58,545 nucleotides of DNA. Source: an uncultured Oscillibacter sp. (lineage in GTDB: Bacteria > Bacillota > Clostridia > Oscillospirales > Oscillospiraceae). Below, in pieces: positions 44,550 to 53,294 of this stretch. The first letter of the stretch is position 1; each line of letters starts with the position of its first letter. The stretch is taken from assembly GCA_945868085.1 (NCBI GenBank), contig CAMBKF010000010.1:1-58545 (forward strand), read 5' to 3'. The notes under the pieces are model-generated. The model made no database searches and had not been told where the DNA came from. It saw only the letters and a list, made by a program, of their open reading frames with translations. Position numbers and translations under genes: made by a program.

Positions 44550-45713
44550 TCAGGAGGAGTAGGCCCGACGACGAATCATCACTGCCACTGCGGGGATACA
44601 CAGGTACAAAATCGCTGCCCCGGCATATGGTAAAAGCGGGCCTATGTTGTAGATGAAGCCGGCGGCCAGAGACCCGGCAGCAGAGGCAAAGCAATCCACT
44701 GTGTAATTGCAGGAGCTCAACAGTTCACTATTGCCCTTGGCGGCAAAATCGCCGAATATTTTGTTCTGAAATGCCAACAGAACATTGATGCTGGCATAAA
44801 ACAGACCGCCTGCGATGATAAATGCAGCTTCCGTTCCGGTAAATGCCGCACAGCCGGACGCCGCCGCGCACAGCAAAGTGATCGGTATGATCGCCTTGGC
44901 GCTGTTGAAGCGCTGTACCAGGGCCATTGTGATCGTGAAATTAACAAGAATGGCAATGGCGCCAATGACGGCTCTGACGACGCCGCTCATAGAAACGGGA
45001 ACGTGGAGCCTTATCTGCAGATAGTAAATGAAGCTCTGGTCAAACAGGGCATACCCGATGCTGATGGCTGAAACCAACACAAAGAGCAGTGGTGTCCCGG
45101 CCGGAGCAGACCGCAGACAGCGTTTGAACGCAGCAACAGGATTTTCCTGTGCGAGGATCGTTTTGACCGAACCCAATTTCTTCAGCGTGGGGATATCCTT
45201 TTCCGCCAACAGGATAATGGGGGTTGCTGTGAACATCATAATCGCCTGTACGGTAAAGGCAAGCATCACGGACCTGTCCGCAAGGAAGCCGCCGATCAGA
45301 TACCCAAACGCAGGCAGCGACGCAGACAGGGTGGTCATGGCCACCATGGAGCGGCTTCTGGCAGCGTCTCCGTCACTCATCTGCACCAGATAGGCATACG
45401 AACATACAGCGGCACAGGTGGGAATCAGCCGGGATAGCGCACGGCTGACGATGAACGCGGCCACATTGCGGAACGATAATATGATGAGGGAAGCAGCTCC
45501 GTCCAGCAGCAGACACAGCGCGATAGCGTTTCGGTTGGAAAACCGCATGCCGAGGCGGCCAAACAACGGCGGAAAGAGAATGGAAAGGAGCAAGCCAATA
45601 GAAGATGCAATTCCGATGAGTTCCGTCCCGGAGTTGATGGACCGGAGAAACACCGGCGTGGCAACCGCACTGATCCCCGACGAGAGGAATAGCGGGGCGA
45701 GGCCCAGCAGCAT
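44550..45713 (-). CDS. MFS transporter, paralogue 1
   Basis: 387 residues from the first ATG, twelve hydrophobic helices, the loop motif FGRLGMRFSNRN between helices 2 and 3 that MFS proteins use, and CSYAYLVQMSDGDAARSR after helix 4. It is clearly homologous along its length to the next gene (45819-47027). The N-terminus is uncertain: the ATG at 45713 has no ribosome site, whereas AAGGAGAGG lies ~40 bases upstream and is best spaced for an in-frame CTG near 45740, which would restore the paralogue's N-terminal length. It has its own promoter. Substrate unknown; the M24 peptidase linkage suggests peptides or amino acids. Confidence 0.88.
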   Translation of the reverse strand: MLLGLAPLFLSSGISAVATPVFLRSINSGTELIGIASSIGLLLSILFPPLFGRLGMRFSNRNAIALCLLLDGAASLIILSFRNVAAFIVSRALSRLIPTCAAVCSYAYLVQMSDGDAARSRSMVAMTTLSASLPAFGYLIGGFLADRSVMLAFTVQAIMMFTATPIILLAEKDIPTLKKLGSVKTILAQENPVAAFKRCLRSAPAGTPLLFVLVSAISIGYALFDQSFIYYLQIRLHVPVSMSGVVRAVIGAIAILVNFTITMALVQRFNSAKAIIPITLLCAAASGCAAFTGTEAAFIIAGGLFYASINVLLAFQNKIFGDFAAKGNSELLSSCNYTVDCFASAAGSLAAGFIYNIGPLLPYAGAAILYLCIPAVAVMIRRRAYSS

Positions 45714-45775
45714 CCAAAATGTGCGATGATTCCTGCGCAGTGCGATCCTCTCCTTCCTAAAGCAGAATGGATTTC

Positions 45776-45804
45776 AGTATAGCTTATTTTTTTCGGAAAG
45801 GCAA
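45776..45804 (-). promoter_or_regulatory. Sigma-A promoter of MFS paralogue 1
   Basis: TTGCCT, 17 bases, TATACT on the minus strand, in the gap after the upstream MFS gene. Confidence 0.75.
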
Positions 45805-45818
45805 GGCGGATATGCGGG

Positions 45819-47027
45819 TTAGTCCGCGCTGGCCTTGGCGCGGCTGCCGGTTCTCTTAAAGAGCAGGATTGCAATAAACGCAGCCAGGAAGAACGCCGCA
45901 GCGCCCAGATAGAACGGATAAGACGGATTGACCTCGTAGATCATGCCGGCTGCATAAGCGGCAATGGCGGATGCAAGGTTATCGACAACGTTGCTGTTTG
46001 CGGTCATCAGCTCGCTGTTATTGCCGGCCACAAGGTCGCCGAAGATCTTCTGCTGGAGTGACAGTGCAATATTGATGACGATGTAGAACAGAGCGCCGAA
46101 GCAGATGAACGACAGGCGCGTATCCAGCAGCATGGACAGAAGGGAAGCAGCCGCGCAGATAGCCGTGGCGATGAAAATGCTGCTGGCGCCGTTGAAGCGC
46201 TTCACGACCCACATTACGAGGGTGAAGTTGGTGAGGATGGCGGCAGCGCCGATAACGCATCGCACGATGCCGCTGTAGGACGCGGACAGATTCAGCGTTG
46301 CCTGCAGGTGATAGTTGAAGCTCTGGTCAAAAGCCGTGTAGCCCAGGCTGATCAGTGCCAGCAGAAGGAAGAACAGCATCAGGCCTTTGGGTGCGCACTT
46401 AACGCAGCGGTAGAAAGCCGTGATGGGGTTTTCCTGTTTCACGATGGACACAATGGAACCAAGGCTCTCCAAAGAAGGCTTGTCTTTCTCGGCCATAAGG
46501 ATCAGCGGCGTGGTGAACAGCATCAGGCAGGCTTCCACGGTGAAAGAAAGGATGGGCGAGCGTTCCGCCAGGAAACCGCCTACCAGGTAACCCAGAGTCG
46601 GCAGAGAAATAGACAGCGTGGACATGGCCACCATGGCACGGCTTCTGGCGGTGTCGCCGTCAGACATATTGATCAGGTAGGCATAGGAGCATACCGCGGC
46701 ACAGGTGGGCACGAAGCGCAGCACCGCGCGGCAGATCGTGAACGAGGTAACGCTGGGGAAAAGGACGCACAGAAAAACGGTGAGTGCGTTGATCACCAGG
46801 CAGGTGAATGTGGCATTCCGGTTTGAAAACCGACGGCCCAGACGGCCGAAGAAGGGGGAAAATAAAACGGCCAGGATCAGACCCAACGAGGAGGCGGAGC
46901 CCAGCACATCCGCGCCGGCACCAATGGACATCAGGAATGTGGGAGAAGTGACGCCGAAGATGCCGGAGCCGAGGAACAACGGCGCGATACCTATGATCAG
47001 CTTTGTGGTACTGGGGACTTTTTTCAT
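45819..47027 (-). CDS. MFS transporter, paralogue 2
   Basis: 402 residues, twelve hydrophobic helices, same landmarks as paralogue 1 (FGRLGRRFSNRN, CSYAYLINMSDGDTARSR), with a basic C-terminal tail. The start ATG shares a base with the stop of the M24 peptidase gene (TAATG), so the two are translationally coupled; a peptidase-coupled exporter or importer of peptides or amino acids is a reasonable guess. The two MFS genes are diverged at DNA level, so this is an old duplication compared with nhaC. Confidence 0.92.
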   Translation of the reverse strand: MKKVPSTTKLIIGIAPLFLGSGIFGVTSPTFLMSIGAGADVLGSASSLGLILAVLFSPFFGRLGRRFSNRNATFTCLVINALTVFLCVLFPSVTSFTICRAVLRFVPTCAAVCSYAYLINMSDGDTARSRAMVAMSTLSISLPTLGYLVGGFLAERSPILSFTVEACLMLFTTPLILMAEKDKPSLESLGSIVSIVKQENPITAFYRCVKCAPKGLMLFFLLLALISLGYTAFDQSFNYHLQATLNLSASYSGIVRCVIGAAAILTNFTLVMWVVKRFNGASSIFIATAICAAASLLSMLLDTRLSFICFGALFYIVINIALSLQQKIFGDLVAGNNSELMTANSNVVDNLASAIAAYAAGMIYEVNPSYPFYLGAAAFFLAAFIAILLFKRTGSRAKASAD

Positions 47028-48316
47028 TATTCAAACCTCCTGTTGATACGTCCTTCCGCCATAATGCGCTCGATATCGTCTGCGCTCTTGGGGATATGGC
47101 GGCTGAGTACTTCAATGCCCGTTTCCGTGATCAGAATATCATCCTCGATCCGGATGCCGAAGCCCAGATCCTTGAGATATACACCTGGTTCTACGGTAAA
47201 GATCATGCCGGGCTGCATCACCTCTGTGAAGCTGTTGACGTCGTGCGCCAGCAGACCGATGCAGTGGTCCACGGCGTTGACGCTGGCTCCGTTGGATTCA
47301 TGGACCAGGTCATCATAGCAGTCGGCAGACTTGATGAGACCGGCGGACAGCAGCTGTTCAGAGACATAGGCAACTGCTTCGTCATTGATGCCGGTGCGGG
47401 CGATGCCGGGACCCATGCGGGAGATGATCATCTCCTGCGCCTTCAGCACCACGTTGTACCAGTGCTTCTGCTCTGGCGTAAATACGCCGTTGGCGGGAAT
47501 GGTCCGAGTGATGTCGGAATTGTAGTGACCGTAGTCCACGCATATATCCATCAGCAGCAATTCCCCATCATTTACAGTGCTGTTGTTGTCAAAATAATGG
47601 AGCACATTGTTGTTTTTCCCGCCGGCAATAACGCTGATCGCCGCACTTCTGCGCCCGCCGGCGGCGGCAACCTCATAATCCAGGCAGGCCTGGGCCTGAC
47701 ACTCGTTCATCCCTGGGCAGAATGTGCGCATGATGCGGTCGATTCCGCGCCCGGTGATCTCAATGGCGCGGCGGACCAAGTCCACCTCAGCCTCGCTTTT
47801 TTGCACGCGCATATCAAAGATCTTCTGTGCCAGCGGCTCCATACGGCAGTACGGAAATGCGCGGCGGATCTTTTCTATAAAGAGATTCTCCGCAGAGTAT
47901 GGCGAGATCGCCCGGTTTCCGGAGCCTGTGTACAGGACTTCCGCATCGAAAAGTTGGAAAAATCTCTGCACGGCCGGCTCAAAATCCTCCATATAGGACA
48001 CGGCATGGATGCCGGACAGCTTGCGGTAATAGTCCAGATCTTTTGTCTTTCCGTAAAAGACCTCGTCATATGCGCCGCAGCGAGGTACATACAGCTGCTC
48101 TGCCACACGTCCCCACATGTCACCGATGATCAATACACAGTTCGGCTCATCGATGCCGGTAAGATAGAAGAAATTCCTGTCTACCTCGAAGGGATAGTTG
48201 ATCTCATTCCATTCCGGAATGGGCTCTCCGGAAAAGAGGATCATAAAGCTGTGCGGGGTAATGAATTTTTTTAGTTTTTCTCTGCGTGCTGCAAATTCAG
48301 AAACGGCAATCTCCAT
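47027..48316 (-). CDS. M24 family metallopeptidase (Xaa-Pro aminopeptidase-like)
   Basis: 429 residues: N-terminal aminopeptidase-P domain (with FFYLTGIDEPNCVL) and C-terminal pita-bread catalytic domain. The five metal ligands can be read: Asp in LLLMD, Asp in YNSDITRT, His in GLLAHD, Glu in FTVEPGVY and Glu in IRIEDD. It releases N-terminal residues before proline from peptides in the cytoplasm. GGAGG precedes the start. First gene of a unit with MFS paralogue 2, and divergent from a LysR regulator with overlapping -35 boxes. Confidence 0.93.
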   Translation of the reverse strand: MEIAVSEFAARREKLKKFITPHSFMILFSGEPIPEWNEINYPFEVDRNFFYLTGIDEPNCVLIIGDMWGRVAEQLYVPRCGAYDEVFYGKTKDLDYYRKLSGIHAVSYMEDFEPAVQRFFQLFDAEVLYTGSGNRAISPYSAENLFIEKIRRAFPYCRMEPLAQKIFDMRVQKSEAEVDLVRRAIEITGRGIDRIMRTFCPGMNECQAQACLDYEVAAAGGRRSAAISVIAGGKNNNVLHYFDNNSTVNDGELLLMDICVDYGHYNSDITRTIPANGVFTPEQKHWYNVVLKAQEMIISRMGPGIARTGINDEAVAYVSEQLLSAGLIKSADCYDDLVHESNGASVNAVDHCIGLLAHDVNSFTEVMQPGMIFTVEPGVYLKDLGFGIRIEDDILITETGIEVLSRHIPKSADDIERIMAEGRINRRFE

Positions 48317-48354
48317 AAGAACCTCCTTTTATCAAATGGCTTTTTTATGAAAAA

Positions 48355-48383
48355 ACTATAATTCCACGGCGGCAAATTGTCAA
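48355..48383 (-). promoter_or_regulatory. Promoter of the M24 peptidase-MFS unit
   Basis: TTGACA, 17 bases, TATAGT on the minus strand. Its -35 occupies 48378-48383 and overlaps the lysR -35 by five bases. Confidence 0.8.
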
Positions 48384-48405
48384 ATCGTTGTTTTTAGTGT
48401 ATACT
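48377..48405 (+). promoter_or_regulatory. Promoter of the lysR-type gene
   Basis: TTGTCA, 17 bases, TATACT. Face-to-face -35 overlap with the divergent promoter makes the two mutually exclusive, as expected for LysR self-control. Confidence 0.8.
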
Positions 48406-48446
48406 ACAAGAAAAAATTGTATCTCGGTGTTTGGGGGTACCGGCCT

Positions 48447-49400
48447 ATGAATCTTACAAGCTTTGAATACTTCACAGCAGTGGCGAAGGAGTTGAGCTTT
48501 ACGCGCGCGGCCCAGCAGCTCCACACCTCTCAGCAGACGCTTAGTGCCCATATTGCTGCCCTTGAAAAAGAGTTGGGCTGCACCCTTTTTGTGCGCACGG
48601 TTCCGCTGCAGCTTACATACGGCGGGCAGCGCTTTCTTCATTACGCCCGCCGGATACAGGAGGATGTGTCCCAGCTGCGGGCGGAGTTCCGACACATGGA
48701 TCAGAAGGATACCGGCGTTCTGCGCATTGGCGGCCCCGCTACCCGCAGTCTTGTCATCATGCCCCAGATCGCCGAGGTTTTTCGGCAGTACTTCCCTCGG
48801 ATCGAACTGCAGATGGTGATCTGCCCGGACTGTGAGATTGCCGATAAGCTGCGCGGGGGAGCCATCGATATCGGCATTGCCCATTTCGGCGCGGATGCTT
48901 TCCACCTGCAAACGGTAGACTTCTGCCGGGAGGACATTGTCTTTGCGGCGACAAAAAGCCTGCTGAGCCGGCAGCTAGGGTCAGATGCGGACCGCCTGCT
49001 GGCTGAGGTCTCCGCCTCCGGCTCCCTGTGTGCGCTGGGTGTGTTTCCGTTTGTCGCACAGGGGAAAAGCGACTGCGCCGACGCAGTCATCACGCAGCTG
49101 TATCATGCGGACAAATATGAGCCATGGATCACGGCGCGCACGGAGAATACAGACAGCATGGTCCGCCTGTGTCTGCGGGATGTAGGGGGCTGCCTGTGTC
49201 CGGAGAATCTTCTGAAGACACTGCTCACGCAGCGGCAGCTGGAACAGATCGCTATCGTTCCCCTGGGCGCATCTGCCAGCTACAGCGTGTCGGTGGGCTG
49301 GCTGCAGGATCCGCCGGCCTGGAGTCTGACTGCCAACAAACAGATCATCGATGCTTTTGTTGAGATCGCCACAACAGCACTTTTCAGAAATACAAACTGA
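48447..49400 (+). CDS. LysR-family transcriptional regulator
   Basis: 317 residues from the ATG at 48447 (only a weak GGGGG ribosome site). The N-terminal winged helix-turn-helix has FEYFTAVAKELSFTRAAQQLHTSQQTLSAHIAALEKELG, followed by the two-lobed effector domain from about residue 90. Divergent from the M24 peptidase operon, which it probably controls in response to an amino acid or peptide-derived ligand. Confidence 0.93.
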   Translation: MNLTSFEYFTAVAKELSFTRAAQQLHTSQQTLSAHIAALEKELGCTLFVRTVPLQLTYGGQRFLHYARRIQEDVSQLRAEFRHMDQKDTGVLRIGGPATRSLVIMPQIAEVFRQYFPRIELQMVICPDCEIADKLRGGAIDIGIAHFGADAFHLQTVDFCREDIVFAATKSLLSRQLGSDADRLLAEVSASGSLCALGVFPFVAQGKSDCADAVITQLYHADKYEPWITARTENTDSMVRLCLRDVGGCLCPENLLKTLLTQRQLEQIAIVPLGASASYSVSVGWLQDPPAWSLTANKQIIDAFVEIATTALFRNTN

Positions 49401-49451
49401 TCCCTCCGGGTAGGACATTGCCCGGTACAGGCATTGGTTTTCCACTGAAAG

Positions 49452-49492
49452 GCACAGCCCGGCATTGCCTCCGCAATGCCGGGCTGTGCTTT
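49452..49492 (+). terminator. Terminator of the lysR-type gene
   Basis: Perfect 17-bp stem GCACAGCCCGGCATTGC / GCAATGCCGGGCTGTGC followed by a short T-rich stretch. Confidence 0.8.
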
Positions 49493-49776
49493 GTCCGTGC
49501 TTCTGTCACAGATATGCCCTGCCACAGCTCTGGGCGCTTCTGCGGCAGCTCATATTCCGCCGCAGCGGACCGCCCTTGCACCATGCGCCGGGCAAATGGT
49601 CAGTGCAGTGTGCCGCCCCTGCATAGGAGACCAACTTCGTCGTGTACGGTGGAGCACCGCGTTCCATAAAACTCAGCATAAGTTCCCATCCCTCTCCCAT
49701 TGTTTCGGCTTTTGGGTCCGCATTTGGGTCAAGCAAAAAGCGCAAATGTAATACAGAATTATATAATCCTATAAAC
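49490..49776. other. Gene-free stretch left of the tRNA scar
   Basis: No supported gene. At 49705-49732 the plus strand reads GGCTTTTGGGTC-cgca-TTTGGGTCAAG, which resembles 49967-49997 (GCATTTGGGTC-acgg-TTTGGGTCAAG) on the other side of the tRNA fragment. The minus-strand frames there (LTQMRTQ and LTQTVTQMRK) look like the extreme ends of related reading frames, possibly integrase 3' ends; weak evidence. Confidence 0.35.
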
Positions 49777-49814
49777 AAAAAAGCTCCCGGTCTCCTACGA
49801 AACCGGGAACTTTT
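49777..49814 (-). terminator. Terminator downstream of the tRNA-Val 3' fragment
   Basis: Immediately after the CCA end on the minus strand: AAAAGTTCCCGGT / ACCGGGAGCTTTT-type hairpin with T6, the normal downstream flank of a tRNA gene. Confidence 0.7.
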
Positions 49815-49860
49815 TGGTGGAGACTGCTGGACTCGAACCAGTGACCTCCTGCGTGTGAAG
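49815..49860 (-). pseudogene. 3' half of tRNA-Val(CAC), attachment-site scar
   Basis: On the minus strand the sequence starts at the anticodon loop (TTCACAC, anticodon CAC). It continues through the 3' anticodon stem GCAGG, variable region AGGTC, a T-arm ACTGG-TTCGAGT-CCAGC, and the acceptor strand GTCTCCA with encoded CCA. The D-arm and 5' acceptor strand are missing: sequence beyond 49860 is unrelated. A tRNA split at the anticodon loop is the hallmark of the distal attachment site of an integrated element. The orientation places the element to the right of 49,860, and an intact tRNA-Val should lie at its other end, outside the window. Confidence 0.75.
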
Positions 49861-50587
49861 ATATGATGAGAGGCGGAAAGCGTTGGTATTCAACGCTTTC
49901 CACCCCTTTTGCACACTTTCGGCTCGGCGGGATGCCCATTGTGTCCGCCCGCTGCCGCCCGGTCGTTTCCGCATTTGGGTCACGGTTTGGGTCAAGACCT
50001 GTGGCGGCACAGAAATTGGGGCGCTGCAAGCAAAGAATAGGCAGTGTCAAAGAATTTCTAAGGGCACACGGTGCAAAGGATGCCTTTGAGCGGGAGGTCT
50101 CTGTTTGTAAGTCAAGGATACCTATTAGGTATTAATTTGAGCGTAGGTGCATGCCTCACTGTTGCGGAAAGGCCAGCCTTCCCGCAACATGGGTGGTGTC
50201 CTTCACCTGAGGCAGATAGATGCGGCGAAAGAGCGTCCAATCTCCAGTACCATTCGGTGATGTGGCCTCGCTTTGCTCCCGGCTAATGTACTGCATGGCA
50301 AGAGCCAGCAAGCAGTATCTCCACCGGAGAAAAATGCAGTAGTACGACGGTAAGGCGAGTCAGTCCAAGTACCCGCGCATCAGATGGTTGGAGCAGTATC
50401 GTCTACACCAATAGCAGCGTCAGCAAGTAGCACAGCAGATATGCCGTGTTTCGCATCCGCCCCTGTCGGCGAGCCATGCCGCAATTCACTATCAAAACCC
50501 CTTTCGCAAACCTTATATTCCACATATGTTGTCACAGATGGGAAACGATGTAGGATTTAGATACAGAACGAAATAGGCTAAGAATTT
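49861..50587. other. Gene-free, repeat-bearing start of the presumed island
   Basis: About 730 bases with no convincing gene on either strand. It includes the TTTGGGTC-type repeat near 49967-49997 and an inverted repeat GTTGCGG...CCGCAAC near 50160-50187. Composition shifts here towards A/T compared with the core. It may be debris of an integration module or hold an unrecognised RNA. Confidence 0.4.
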
Positions 50588-51013
50588 CTACACGATCACA
50601 TACCCCACCTGTTCAAGGCGCGTTTCTCTAAGCCCATGCTCTTTACACAGATATGCCGTATCTCGATAAACAACGATTGCGCAAATCAAATAAATTCTCT
50701 GCATCTTGGCAATGTATCCGATCACATTTGTATAACCCATCAGGGCGCAGCGATGAATGCTATACAAGTACGCCTGCATTCCCGCACTGTAGCAATCATC
50801 ATAACACCCTTGCCCCGGATAGATGCGGCATCGACGCAATGCCCGCCGGAGCTGTTTGTCTTGAGAATCATCAAACGGAAACCGGAGCAAAAGTGCCTCG
50901 ACCTTCTCCGGGCATGTTTTGCTCACTCGCTCCATAGAACGATAGCTGTATTCGTTGATGGTCTTTTCGTAGTAACTGTATGGGCGCTTCTGTCGTTTCG
51001 GCTCCACCGTCAT
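50588..51013 (-). CDS. Hypothetical protein of the island
   Basis: 141 residues from ATG 51013 (a GTG two codons earlier is possible). Not recognised. Balanced composition with many Tyr, Arg and Cys: the N-terminal part is charged (EPKRQKRPYSYYEKT), with YPGQGCYDDCYSAGMQ near residue 67 and a hydrophobic MQRIYLICAIVV stretch near 106. The amphipathic residue pattern looks protein-like, unlike the opposite-strand frame. The ribosome site is poor and no neighbour is in the same direction, so it could be a decaying mobile-element gene. Confidence 0.45.
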   Translation of the reverse strand: MTVEPKRQKRPYSYYEKTINEYSYRSMERVSKTCPEKVEALLLRFPFDDSQDKQLRRALRRCRIYPGQGCYDDCYSAGMQAYLYSIHRCALMGYTNVIGYIAKMQRIYLICAIVVYRDTAYLCKEHGLRETRLEQVGYVIV

Positions 51014-51197
51014 GATCACTGTCTCTCTTTCGTATCCGCGTTGGTCGTCGAATTCTCTTATTTTTAAGTATATACTCTATACAGGGGTAATTGCAAGCAA
51101 TCCACCTTTCAAAAGCAACAACATCGTAAGCAAAATCAGGTTAAAGGTCTGTGCTGATACATGAACCAACTAAACTCTGTACACATTTACTAACTTC

Positions 51198-51226
51198 TTG
51201 CCTACCGCAGCAAAATGTGCTATTAT
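51198..51226 (+). promoter_or_regulatory. Promoter of a short leader or small RNA upstream of the PucR unit
   Basis: TTGCCT, 17 bases, TATTAT. A terminator only ~55 bases downstream of the predicted start makes the unit ~77 bases long. Confidence 0.6.
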
Positions 51227-51232
51227 AAAATA

Positions 51233-51309
51233 CAACGCTGTTGTGTGTTGTAAACTTCGGCGGCGTAGATACGAGAACGAATGCCCTGCCGAAAGGCAGG
51301 GCATTTTTT
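51233..51309 (+). ncRNA. Candidate small RNA or attenuated leader
   Basis: The interval between a good promoter and a strong terminator contains no start codon with a ribosome site. Either a stand-alone ~77-base RNA or a leader that is attenuated ahead of 51348 and pucR. No known riboswitch recognised. Confidence 0.35.
51281..51309 (+). terminator. Strong terminator with GAAA loop before the truncated ORF
   Basis: ATGCCCTGCC-gaaa-GGCAGGGCAT followed by T6, perfect 10-bp stem. Confidence 0.85.
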
Positions 51310-51347
51310 CCGCGGCAATTTTGACCAGTATAATTGGGGGTGATTCT

Positions 51348-51536
51348 ATGAAGAAGTCACTAATCAGGTGGTCGTTGGTGGTAATATTAGCACTGTTGGC
51401 TGTTATTGGCGGCCCTATCATAATAAACGAGTGCTATTATTGCCAATTGAATGTGGCATGCAAAAAACAACGTAAAGCATACACGAACTGGCAAGTAAAA
51501 TGCAGTGTACTAAGATTGGATGGTGCAGTACGATGA
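51348..51536 (+). pseudogene. Truncated small membrane protein
   Basis: 62 codons starting MKKSLIRWSLVVILALLAVIGG, one hydrophobic helix, then PIIINECYY. This resembles the N-terminus of a class of short membrane proteins common on phages and conjugative elements, which continue for another ~80 residues that are missing here. GGGGGTGATT precedes the start. Its stop overlaps the pucR start (ATGA), so the fragment now acts as an upstream coupled ORF for pucR. Family recall is from memory. Confidence 0.5.
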
Positions 51537-53143
51537 GTATTACAGTTAGAGATTGCTTGAAACTGCCGTCTTTGCGGAATGCGGAGGTACTGGCAGGACA
51601 CGCAGGGTTAGACCAATACGTTTCTACCGTATCCGTGCTGGAGTATGCCAAAACGTTTGCTATGGCCAACCCCCTCTTTTTGGGGAACGAGATTATTCTG
51701 ACTGCGTTTATTTCAATCAAAGATGATGTGGACGCGCAATGCGAGGCCATTCGCAGGCTCCATGCGGTGGGCGAGGCGGCCATCGTTCTTTACTATGTGG
51801 GCTACTACATGGAAAATGTAGACCAAAATCTCGTTCAGGTTGCAAACGAGCTGGATTTTCCACTCATTGTTATGCCCCGCAACGACTACTCGCTGCGTTA
51901 TAGCGATGTTATCACAGAGGTCCTGATGCACATCTTCCGAGATCAGCAGAATGAGACCCGCTTTGCCACCCAACTGCTGCGGCAGATTTCCATGATGCGA
52001 GAGCAGCAGCGCAGTATCAGCGGCATCCTGCGGCTGCTAAGCGACCGATGCCAATATACATTTTTGTTGGTTGACGAAGACGGAAAGGAGTGTGGCTTTG
52101 CGCCTTGGCCGATGTCTATAAACGAGGAGTTCCGTAACAGCGTGTACGACCACATAGACGAGTCTGATGATTTTCCCGTCACCTTCCTTTGGAAAGACTG
52201 CAATTATGTAATATGCAAAAACTCTTTTGCTACGAAAATGAAAAGCCGCTTCACTTTATTCTCTATCATGGCAGCGGGGACAACCGAGGACACAAAGCTT
52301 GTGCAGGCTGCAGAGGTACTGCAATCATCGTACGACATTTGGGATGGTGATTTGCGAAAGAGGACTCAGGATGACCTTGTGCGTATGGTGCTGGTAGAGC
52401 CAAGTGATGAAGTATACCGGCTTGCCAGTTCTTTAAATTTGGACTTGCAGCCGTTGCGTATCATGTGGGTAATCTGCCCGTCACCCGCAGAAAAGTATAC
52501 ATACAGTAGCGCAGACAGAGTAAACATCAAATACGAAATTAAGAAGTATCTGCGAGCAAACAGGAAAACAGGTATCGTAGATACATTTGACAACAGCATT
52601 GTGGCTTTTATGAATGATGACAAGTATTTGGAGTTCGATAAGGACTTGAGTGATAGCCTTACAAAGTATTTGCAGGAGCAGTATCCGGGCATGATTTTGA
52701 TATGGTGTAGCGGAATGGATTCTATTGCAGATGCCAAAAGGACCTATTTGCTTCTGGAGGAGAACTTTCCCACGGCATCATCTATCTATATACATAAGAC
52801 GGTGCTGACACAGCGCGAACTCAGCTTTGCTGGAAATTGCTGCAATACTTTGCGCGGGTTGACAACCATGCCAGAGAAATACAATCTTATTCTTAAACCT
52901 TTACGGGGACGCGACGAAGATACGGCTATCGACACTCTGACCACCTATTTAATCGATGCGGACAGGAACATCGCTGCTACGGCAAGGTATCTCCATGTGC
53001 ATGAAAGTACGGTGAAGTATAGGCTGAATAACATAAAGCGAAAGTTGGGGTACGACATTGCTGAAATGCCAGGAGTGTTCTCCCTATACAAGGCACTGGC
53101 ACTGAAACGGCTACTCCATTCACAAAAACAAATGAAATACTGA
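51533..53143 (+). CDS. PucR-family transcriptional regulator
   Basis: 536 residues. N-terminal PucR sensory domain (TVRDCLKLPSLRNAEVLAG and LVQVANELDFPLIVMP), central GGDEF-like region, and C-terminal PucR-type helix-turn-helix (AATARYLHVHESTVKYRLNNIKRKLG near 490). Relatives control purine, hydantoin or amino-acid catabolism genes. First gene of the island cassette and in the same direction as the four metabolic genes. The ATG overlaps the stop of the truncated ORF upstream. Its third-position base use is clearly more A/T-rich than genes left of 49 kb. Confidence 0.9.
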   Translation: MSITVRDCLKLPSLRNAEVLAGHAGLDQYVSTVSVLEYAKTFAMANPLFLGNEIILTAFISIKDDVDAQCEAIRRLHAVGEAAIVLYYVGYYMENVDQNLVQVANELDFPLIVMPRNDYSLRYSDVITEVLMHIFRDQQNETRFATQLLRQISMMREQQRSISGILRLLSDRCQYTFLLVDEDGKECGFAPWPMSINEEFRNSVYDHIDESDDFPVTFLWKDCNYVICKNSFATKMKSRFTLFSIMAAGTTEDTKLVQAAEVLQSSYDIWDGDLRKRTQDDLVRMVLVEPSDEVYRLASSLNLDLQPLRIMWVICPSPAEKYTYSSADRVNIKYEIKKYLRANRKTGIVDTFDNSIVAFMNDDKYLEFDKDLSDSLTKYLQEQYPGMILIWCSGMDSIADAKRTYLLLEENFPTASSIYIHKTVLTQRELSFAGNCCNTLRGLTTMPEKYNLILKPLRGRDEDTAIDTLTTYLIDADRNIAATARYLHVHESTVKYRLNNIKRKLGYDIAEMPGVFSLYKALALKRLLHSQKQMKY

Positions 53144-53148
53144 TGAAG

Positions 53149-53187
53149 AGCCCCGTACCGTGAAGAAACAAACGGCACGGGGCTTTA
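53149..53187 (+). terminator. Terminator of pucR
   Basis: AGCCCCGT-a-CCGT...ACGG-c-ACGGGGCT followed by TTTAAG, six bases after the stop. A modest T tract, so it may be leaky. Confidence 0.65.
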
Positions 53188-53294
53188 AGCTGTTTAGCTC
53201 AAAAAGTGCGCCAAAAACTGTCTAAAAAGTCCAATACAAACCAGGACGAAAGTCGTATACTTAAAAATATATCAATATGAAAGGTGGTACCGCA

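Noticed and set aside
49815-49900. Intact tRNA-Val gene
   Set aside because: Only the 3' half from the anticodon loop is present; no D-arm or 5' acceptor strand can be found to the right.
49795-50010. Minus-strand ORF across the tRNA fragment with a GSSPAVSTKK-like string
   Set aside because: That string is the translation of a tRNA T-arm and acceptor end, a common artefact.
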